Below, one piece after another: positions 56,859 through 64,000 of a DNA stretch of 64,000 bases (positions are counted from its first letter, which is position 1; every line of letters begins with the position of its first letter). The notes below the pieces were generated by a model, which was given only the letters and a program-made list of their open reading frames with translations, did no database searches and was not told the origin of the DNA. The stretch comes from Streptomyces sp. Ru62 (GTDB taxonomy: Bacteria; Actinomycetota; Actinomycetes; Streptomycetales; Streptomycetaceae). The translations under genes were made by a program, and so were the position numbers. The stretch is from positions 62,001 through 126,000 of the forward strand of contig NZ_PQSU01000014.1 of NCBI RefSeq assembly GCF_002920615.1, read 5' to 3'.

Positions 56859-57856
56859 GCCGGGCTCCCGGTGCCGTCGTCGGTGAGGGTCTCCAGGGCA
56901 CGCACGACGGCACGCTGGGCGAGGTCGACCTTGAAGGCGTTCATGGGGGTCGGCCGGGCGGCGGCCAGTTCGGCCCGGGCCGCCTGGGCGAAGTTGACGC
57001 GGTTCGCCGGGGCGCCGATCATGAAGTCCTCGACATGCTGCGCCCGCCAGGGCTTCGTGGCCACGCCCCCGAGCGCCACGCGGATGTCCGCCACCGTGCC
57101 GTCGACGAGGGACAGCGCGGCCGCCACCGAGACGAGTGCGAACTCGTAGCTCTCGCGGTCCCGCACCTTCAGGTACAGCGAGCGGCGGGCCACGGGCATC
57201 GCGGGCACCTCGATCGCCGTGATCAGCTCACCGTGTTCCATGGGGTGCTCACGGTGCGGCGAATCGCCGGGCAGCAGGAAGAAGTCCTCGAAGGCATAGG
57301 TCCGCTCGCCCCCGGGGGCCAGGGTGTGCACCCGCGCGTCCACCGCCATCAGCGCCACGGCCACGTCCGAAGGGTGAGCGGCGATGCAGTGTCCGCTGGT
57401 GCCGAGGACGGCGTGGCCGCGACTGAACCCGTCGAGCGCCGAGCAGCCCGTGCCCGGATCACGCTTGTTGCACGGTGAGCGGGCGTCCCGGTAGTACGAA
57501 CACCGCACCCGCTGCAGCAGGTTACCGCCCATCGACGCCATGTGACGCAGCTGTGCCGAGGCACCCAGTTCCAGTGCCTGGCAGATCATCGGGTAGCGCT
57601 CACGCACCGTGGGCGACGCGGCGACCTCGCTCATCCGGGCGAGGGCTCCGATGCGCAGGCCGCCCTCACGGGTCGGCTCGATGGCGGTCAGCGGGAGGTG
57701 GTTGATGTCCACGAGCCGCCGGGGGTGCAGGACGTTCTGGCGGAGCAGATCGATCTCGGTGGTGCCGCCGGCGAGGAAGTCGCTGGTGGGGTCGGCGCTG
57801 ACGGCGGCGACCGCGGTAGCGGGGTCGGTGACCCGGGCGTAGGTGATCGGCTGCAC
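56855..57856 (-). CDS. FAD-binding subunit with extra iron-sulfur site (PaoB-like)
   Basis: This 333-residue medium subunit has the FAD-binding segment FLAGGTTEIDLLRQNV and GGNLLQRVRCSYYRD. A cysteine-rich insert (Cys in VRCSYYRDARSPCNK and TGCSALDG) matches the [4Fe-4S] insert known in E. coli PaoB and absent from xanthine dehydrogenases. It passes electrons between the 2Fe-2S subunit and the external acceptor. GTG 57856 follows GGAG, 10 bases after the 2Fe-2S gene. Confidence 0.95.
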   Translation of the reverse strand: MQPITYARVTDPATAVAAVSADPTSDFLAGGTTEIDLLRQNVLHPRRLVDINHLPLTAIEPTREGGLRIGALARMSEVAASPTVRERYPMICQALELGASAQLRHMASMGGNLLQRVRCSYYRDARSPCNKRDPGTGCSALDGFSRGHAVLGTSGHCIAAHPSDVAVALMAVDARVHTLAPGGERTYAFEDFFLLPGDSPHREHPMEHGELITAIEVPAMPVARRSLYLKVRDRESYEFALVSVAAALSLVDGTVADIRVALGGVATKPWRAQHVEDFMIGAPANRVNFAQAARAELAAARPTPMNAFKVDLAQRAVVRALETLTDDGTGSPA

Positions 57857-57866
57857 GGCAGGGCTC

Positions 57867-58391
57867 CTAGGTTCCGTCGCGGACGGCCCGGATCGCGGCC
57901 CGGATGTGCGGATAGGCGGCGCAGCGGCAGATGTTGCCGCTCATCCACTCCTTGATCTCGCCGTCGTCGCCGGCGTGCCCCTCCTTGAGCAGTGCCACGG
58001 CCGACATGATCTGGCCGGGTGTGCAGTAGCCGCACTGGAAGGCGTCCTCGGTGATGAACGCCTGCTGCATGGCGTGCAGTTCGTCCCCCTCCGCGAGCCC
58101 CTCGATCGTGGTGACCTCACGTCCCTCACACGTCAGGGCCAGTGTCAGACATGCCAGCACGCGGGTGCCGTCCACCCAGACGGTGCAGGCCCCACAGGTT
58201 CCCTGGTCACAGCCCTTCTTGGCGCCGGTGAGGAGAAGATGCTCGCGCAGGGCGTCGAGCAGGCTGACACGGGGCTCGATCTCCAGGGACCGCTCCACGC
58301 CGTTCACCGACAGGGTGACCCTGACCGGGCCAGGGCCCCGCTCCGCGAGTGTCTGCCCACGTTGGGTGAGGGATGGACCGTGTACAGACAT
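57867..58391 (-). CDS. 2Fe-2S subunit (PaoA-like)
   Basis: This 174-residue small subunit has two [2Fe-2S] clusters. The plant-ferredoxin type is KKGCDQGTCGACTVW with the fourth Cys in VLACLTLA, and the second is FQCGYCTPGQ with NICRCAAYP. It takes electrons from the molybdenum centre. There is no Tat signal, although PaoA of E. coli is exported with one, so this complex is probably cytoplasmic. GGAGGTGACCC precedes the ATG at 58391. It is the first gene of the operon. Confidence 0.95.
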   Translation of the reverse strand: MSVHGPSLTQRGQTLAERGPGPVRVTLSVNGVERSLEIEPRVSLLDALREHLLLTGAKKGCDQGTCGACTVWVDGTRVLACLTLALTCEGREVTTIEGLAEGDELHAMQQAFITEDAFQCGYCTPGQIMSAVALLKEGHAGDDGEIKEWMSGNICRCAAYPHIRAAIRAVRDGT

Positions 58392-58626
58392 GGGTCACCT
58401 CCAACAAGAGGGCGGTTTCATTCTCATACCGCCTCAAAAGTGCCGCAACCGTACGGCTCTGGTAGGGGGCGGAGTCGGGTGGTAGAGCCGCTACCCCCCT
58501 CGGTGCTTGCCCCTTCCACCCGGCCGACGCACGGTTGAAAGGGAAATAAGGGACAAAACGGAATGACGGTCCCTCATCTCCGACCCGACTGACAACACCT
58601 CAGAAACTGTGCAGAGGAGACTGGTT

Positions 58627-59028
58627 ATGCGTTGTGCAAAGTGGCCCCTCGCCGCCGTGGCGGGTCTCGCCCTCGCGCTGGGCGGTGCCGCGGCGTCGGC
58701 CTCCGCCGCTCCGGCGTCCCCGGCGGCAGCCCACCACACCGTCGATGACCACGGTGGCCACGGAGGGTATGGAGGCTACGGAGGCTACGGACGGGGATAT
58801 GACAACGTCCGGTACGACGTCGAGGACTACGGCTGGTACGGCGGTCACGGCTACGGCGGCTATGACCACGGTGGCTATGACCACGGCGGATACGGTCACG
58901 GTGGCCACGGCCATGACGGTTCCGGCCATGGAGGTCATGGCGGTGGTGGTCATGGCGGTGGTGGTCACGGCGGTGGTGGCCACGGCGGTGGTGGCCACGG
59001 CGGTGGTGGTGGCGGTCACGGCCGATAG
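58627..59028 (+). CDS. Secreted His/Gly/Tyr-rich protein
   Basis: This 133-residue protein has a signal peptide (LAAVAGLALALGGAAASA) followed by a mature sequence made almost entirely of Gly, His, Tyr and Asp. It first has GGYGGYGGYGRGYD, then YDHGGYDHGGYGHGG, and ends with a five-fold GGGGH repeat. Such sequences bind metal ions through His or form glycine-rich matrices. ATG 58627 has GAGGAGA upstream. A strong hairpin follows. It may serve metal storage or an extracellular coat, but no family is assigned. Confidence 0.75.
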   Translation: MRCAKWPLAAVAGLALALGGAAASASAAPASPAAAHHTVDDHGGHGGYGGYGGYGRGYDNVRYDVEDYGWYGGHGYGGYDHGGYDHGGYGHGGHGHDGSGHGGHGGGGHGGGGHGGGGHGGGGHGGGGGGHGR

Positions 59029-59035
59029 TTCCGTC

Positions 59036-59071
59036 GCCAAGGGGACCGGCACCGCGCCGGCCCCCTTCGGC
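59036..59071 (+). terminator. Terminator hairpin
   Basis: A long, slightly imperfect stem with GCCAAGGGGACCGGC pairing across accgc to 59056-59071 follows the His/Gly-rich gene by 7 bases. Confidence 0.65.
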
Positions 59072-59125
59072 GTGTTCGTGGCGATGGGCCAGGGGGCCGC
59101 CCTGTGCGGTCGAAGAGCCACGCCG

Positions 59126-60115
59126 TCAGCCGCGAGCACCCGTACCCATGGCCGGCCGTTCCGCCCGCGCGGCGGCCTTCTCGGCCCGGCGCCGGGCCTC
59201 CCGGACCGCGCGGCCGGCCTGCCGCTCCCGGTCCCGGGCGTCCCGCTCCGCGCCCCGGGCCCGCTGCTGCTCCTCCTCGGCGTCCTGGAGCCGCTCCCGC
59301 AGCTCACGGAGCCGCTCCTCCGCGTCGGTCAGCCGTGCGCCGGCCTCCTCCGCCGCCCGCGCGGCGGCGTCGGCCTCCTCCTCGTGTGCGCGCAGCTCCC
59401 GCTCGGCCTCGCGTGCCTCGGCGCGGCGTCGGCGTTGCTCCTCCTCACGGGCCTTGTCCTCTCGCCGGCGCTTGTCCTGTCTCCGGCGCTCGTCTTCCTC
59501 GCGGTCCCGGTCCTGTTTCCGGCGCTCGCCGTCCTCGCGGCTCTTGTCCTGTTTCCGGCCCTCGTCTTCCTCGCGGCCCCCGCCCCCGGCAGGCTGCTTC
59601 GGCTCGGGCGCGGGCCGGCGGCCGAGCACGGCCTCGTCGGTCGCCGGGAACCCGATCGTCGAGTTGAGCGGCTTCACCAGCCGGCCGGCCGCCCACTCCC
59701 GCGCGGCCTCCGGATCGGCGAGCGCGGCGTGCAGGGTCTCCTCGACCTCGCGCTGGACGCCCTCGCTCACCGGGTGCCCCGCCTGCGCGGCCAACCGCCG
59801 GGCCTGCCGTCCCAGCGCGCCGATCACCTCGTTCTGCCGACGGGCCAGCCTGCGCAGCTGTGTCCCGTCCAGCTCGCGGTGCGCGCGGCGCAGCTCCTCG
59901 CCGAGGCCGAGCAGCGGCTGGACCTCTTCCCGCTGCCGGCGCACCAGCAGATTGCTGACCCAGGCGGCCAGGCTCGGCTTCCGCAACGCGCCGATCTCCT
60001 TGGCGAGGGCCTGGTCACCGGCCTTGCGGGCGTCCCGGGCGCGGCGGTCGCGGGCGGCCACGAACTCCTCCGGTCGCAGCCCGTACAGCTCGTCGGCGAC
60101 GGCGTCCAGGTCCAT
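59126..60115 (-). CDS. Coiled-coil protein of unknown function
   Basis: This 329-residue protein has an N-terminal folded part (ADELYGLRPEEFVAARDRRARD and LAAWVSNLLVRRQ, about residues 1-165). A long, highly charged Glu/Arg/Lys coiled coil follows (about residues 180-320) in which REEDERRRQDK-like units repeat. The pattern occurs in Streptomyces proteins without assigned function. It is probably cytoplasmic and may act as a scaffold or nucleic-acid binder (inference). ATG 60115 follows GGGAGGG. It converges on the His/Gly-rich gene. Confidence 0.75.
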   Translation of the reverse strand: MDLDAVADELYGLRPEEFVAARDRRARDARKAGDQALAKEIGALRKPSLAAWVSNLLVRRQREEVQPLLGLGEELRRAHRELDGTQLRRLARRQNEVIGALGRQARRLAAQAGHPVSEGVQREVEETLHAALADPEAAREWAAGRLVKPLNSTIGFPATDEAVLGRRPAPEPKQPAGGGGREEDEGRKQDKSREDGERRKQDRDREEDERRRQDKRRREDKAREEEQRRRRAEAREAERELRAHEEEADAAARAAEEAGARLTDAEERLRELRERLQDAEEEQQRARGAERDARDRERQAGRAVREARRRAEKAAARAERPAMGTGARG

Positions 60116-60482
60116 GAGCGTCCCTCCCGACAGCCACCTCGGTGACGGGCTACGAGTCTCTCACTCGGCGGGTTGATGTGCTCTGTGGCTCGTCCGCTGT
60201 GCGGCGTGCACCGGCGGGTGTGCGTCGGGTGCACGGAGTCACCGGTTCGCAGGACTGTCGGGCTCGCCGCGCGGATCGCGCCCGTCCCGGGCAACATGAT
60301 GCGGGAACGCCCGGTACGAGCCTCCGGCCGGCCCGGGATGCATTTGCCTGAGCAAGCGTCCGGCGGGCGGAACGGCGGGTGGAAGGGGGGCGGGGAAGTG
60401 GACGTGGGGCGACGACACGAGGCCAAAATTGCACCGTTCGTTTTCTTGAATCCCTCGTGTTTATGAGGATAGGTTCGGCGGC
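60116..60482. other. Divergent region upstream of furA
   Basis: 367 bases between the coiled-coil gene and furA. It holds an inverted repeat TTGC-CTGA-GCAA near 60344-60355 and, at the right end, the furA promoter. No gene seen. Confidence 0.4.
60446..60475 (+). promoter_or_regulatory. furA-katG promoter, near-leaderless
   Basis: TTGAAT (60446-60451) and TAGGTT (60470-60475) are separated by 18 bases. The -10 box ends 7 bases before the furA ATG at 60483, so transcription should start at or next to the A of ATG. There is no ribosome-binding site, which agrees with leaderless translation. Confidence 0.6.
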
Positions 60483-60920
60483 ATGACCGCCTCCCCGACC
60501 CCGACCACCGCCGAGGAGCTCCGCGGTGCCGGCCTGCGCGTGACGGCAGCTCGCGTCGCGCTGCTGGAGACCGTCCGGGACGGCGACCACCTCGGTGTCG
60601 AGGCGATCGCCTCCGGAGTCCGCGATCGCGTAGGCCACATCTCCCTGCAAGCCGTCTACGAGGCCCTTCACGCGCTGACCGCGGCGGGTCTCGTACGCCG
60701 TATCGAGCCGGCCGGCCACCCGGCCCGGTACGAGGGGCGTGTGGGCGACAACCACCACCACATCGTGTGCCGGTCCTGCGGCGCCGTCGCCGACGTCGAC
60801 TGTGCCGTCGGTGACGCGCCCTGCCTGACCGCCGCCGACGACCACGGCTTCGCCATCGACGAGGCCGAGGTCGTGTACTGGGGCCTGTGCCCCGACTGTT
60901 CCACCGGCCGCCGTTCCTGA
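60483..60920 (+). CDS. furA: Fur-family redox/iron regulator, FurA type
   Basis: This 145-residue Fur-type repressor has a winged helix LRVTAARVALLETVRDGDHL to SLQAVYEALHALTAAGLVRRI. The metal-binding region is DNHHHIVCRSCG and the second Cys pair CPDC forms a zinc site. FurA proteins repress the downstream katG and themselves, and lose DNA binding upon oxidation. katG follows 33 bases downstream. The ATG is fixed by the -10 box. Location and length match FurA/FurS of Streptomyces and mycobacteria. Confidence 0.95.
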   Translation: MTASPTPTTAEELRGAGLRVTAARVALLETVRDGDHLGVEAIASGVRDRVGHISLQAVYEALHALTAAGLVRRIEPAGHPARYEGRVGDNHHHIVCRSCGAVADVDCAVGDAPCLTAADDHGFAIDEAEVVYWGLCPDCSTGRRS

Positions 60921-60953
60921 GCACCGAGTTCCGCACAGTTCGGAAGGATTGCC

Positions 60954-63179
<2,226 letters not shown>

Positions 63180-63215
63180 CCGGCCGGCTCCACCCCGCCT
63201 GACCCGTTGAACAGC

Positions 63216-63251
63216 ACGTCCGGGTCCGCCCCGCTGGGCGGACCCGGACGT
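63216..63251. terminator. Bidirectional terminator between katG and hbpS
   Basis: A perfect 16-bp stem, ACGTCCGGGTCCGCCC (63216-63231) with its complement at 63236-63251 and a 4-base loop, lies between convergent stops at 63179 and 63278. Confidence 0.85.
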
Positions 63252-63277
63252 CCTGCTTTCCGGCGGGACCGGGCGCG

Positions 63278-63844
63278 TCAGCGGCCCAGCGCCGCCGCGC
63301 CCGCCCGCGCGTACCGCTCGTCCAGGTCGCCCGACGGGGCGCCCGCGACACCGATGCCCGCGACCGGGGCGCCGTCGGCGGTCACCGGCGTACCGCCCGC
63401 GAGGAACAGCGTGCCCGGGATGTCCTTCAGGGTCGGTGCCTGCGCCAGCCGCTCGGTCAGCTCGGAGGTCGGCGCGTTCCAGGACACCGCGGTGAACGCC
63501 TTGCGCTCCGCGGACACGTACGACTGCGGGCCCGCCCCGTCTCCGCGCAGGGTGACCAGCGTGTTGCCGTTGCGGTCGACGACGGCCACGGACACGTGCC
63601 GGCCGTCCTTCTCGGCCGCCTCGACCGCGGCGCGCGCCGCCTTCGTCGCCGCGTCCAGGGTGAGGTGCGTGCTCCGGGTCAGCTCTCCGTTCCGGGCCGC
63701 GACGGGAGCGGCGGCGGGCGTGGCGTCCGTGGAGCCGGCGGCGTTTGCGGCCACCGTGCCGACGGCACCGGCACCGGCGACGGCCAGGGCGGCGCCGCCC
63801 ACGAGGACGCGGGCACGCAGGGACGGCTTCTTGCGGCTGGGCAT
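63278..63844 (-). CDS. hbpS: Secreted heme-binding protein, HbpS/GlcG family
   Basis: This 188-residue exported protein has a signal region (ARVLVGGAALAVAGAGAV) and an HbpS/GlcG (DUF336) domain: LTLDAATKAARAAVEAAEKD, VAVVDRNGNTLVTLRGDGA and the C-terminal GIGVAGAPSGDLDERYAR. In S. reticuli HbpS binds heme and iron outside the cell and controls the SenS-SenR two-component system that acts on furS-cpeB. The neighbouring furA-katG pair supports the same circuit here, and senS/senR would lie beyond the right edge. ATG 63844 fits the signal peptide. Confidence 0.9.
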   Translation of the reverse strand: MPSRKKPSLRARVLVGGAALAVAGAGAVGTVAANAAGSTDATPAAAPVAARNGELTRSTHLTLDAATKAARAAVEAAEKDGRHVSVAVVDRNGNTLVTLRGDGAGPQSYVSAERKAFTAVSWNAPTSELTERLAQAPTLKDIPGTLFLAGGTPVTADGAPVAGIGVAGAPSGDLDERYARAGAAALGR

Positions 63845-63952
63845 GCTGAGGGACCTTCCGGTAGGGGCTGGGCCGGGGGCGGAGTCGCTCCCGGAACCGA
63901 TCCTCGGCCCGTTGCGGGCCGGCTTCCGTCGCCGGACCGGATGCCCCGGGGG

Positions 63953-63968
63953 TCATCCGATCGGATGA
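63953..63968. promoter_or_regulatory. Perfect 16-bp palindrome upstream of hbpS
   Basis: TCATCCGATCGGATGA is fully palindromic and lies 109 bases upstream of the hbpS start codon, near the right end of the window. Regulation of hbpS or of a divergent gene beyond the edge is likely. SenR is a candidate binder. Confidence 0.6.
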
Positions 63969-64000
63969 CACCGAAGGTTCCGGGCGTGGGCACAATGGAG

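Noticed and set aside
60344..60355. TTGC-CTGA-GCAA inverted repeat as a MarR operator
   Set aside because: The arms are only four bases and no MarR gene is nearby.

Overview
This window is Streptomyces chromosome. It is very GC-rich, its codons almost always end in G or C, starts are often GTG or TTG, and adjacent genes commonly overlap in ATGA or GTGA. It carries several actinomycete hallmarks: a conservon, a WhiJ-type XRE regulator with a DUF5753 region, a furA-katG-hbpS locus and an LAETG sortase signal. I found no rRNA, tRNA, CRISPR array, intact insertion sequence or phage gene.

Layout. 1-13053: the end of a sortase-anchored protein; a GNAT acetyltransferase behind a perfect CebR-type operator; a lipoprotein; a methyltransferase; a flavodoxin-like protein; a PlsC-type acyltransferase; a second GNAT; a 31-residue gene next to an XRE regulator and a PF04672 methyltransferase; secreted proteins including an NPP1 family member; a membrane SpoIIE phosphatase; and a translationally coupled nucleotidyltransferase/BON/metallophosphoesterase trio. 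13420-22424: an MFS exporter with a decayed second copy of its 3' end, an aldo/keto reductase, and a complete conservon (sensor-like ATPase, roadblock, DUF742, GTPase, two P450s). One of the P450s has lost the ExxR arginine. 22848-25904: a rhomboid-like membrane protein, then a truncated and frameshifted F420-type monooxygenase followed by two non-heme iron oxygenase genes. This looks like a decaying oxidative cluster.

26063-43342 is metabolic and secretory: pyruvate carboxylase, a beta-propeller protein, a PL7 alginate lyase, small secreted proteins, a Ppx/GppA phosphatase with a duplicated 3' end, a lipoprotein, a very short L7/L12-like gene, an FAD monooxygenase, a discoidin-domain beta-helix enzyme with an AraC regulator, an ANTAR protein, an M20 amidohydrolase and an Orn/Lys/Arg decarboxylase. 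43795-50593 joins a large-subunit catalase to a stressosome-type operon (RsbR, RsbS, RsbT, a fused kinase/phosphatase and an RsbU-like phosphatase). 51167-58391 has a membrane acyltransferase, a TetR/SpoIIE phosphatase pair and a three-subunit molybdenum aldehyde oxidase. 58627-63844 ends with a His/Gly-rich secreted protein, a coiled-coil protein and furA-katG facing hbpS.

Two themes recur. The first is stress and redox signalling by partner switching: four SpoIIE-type phosphatases, the stressosome and the conservon sit alongside two catalases, Fur and HbpS. The second is local sequence instability: short tandem repeats and duplicated gene 3' ends lie between or at the ends of genes at 13.1, 13.3, 20.9, 30.8, 32.9, 50.9 and 53.4 kb.
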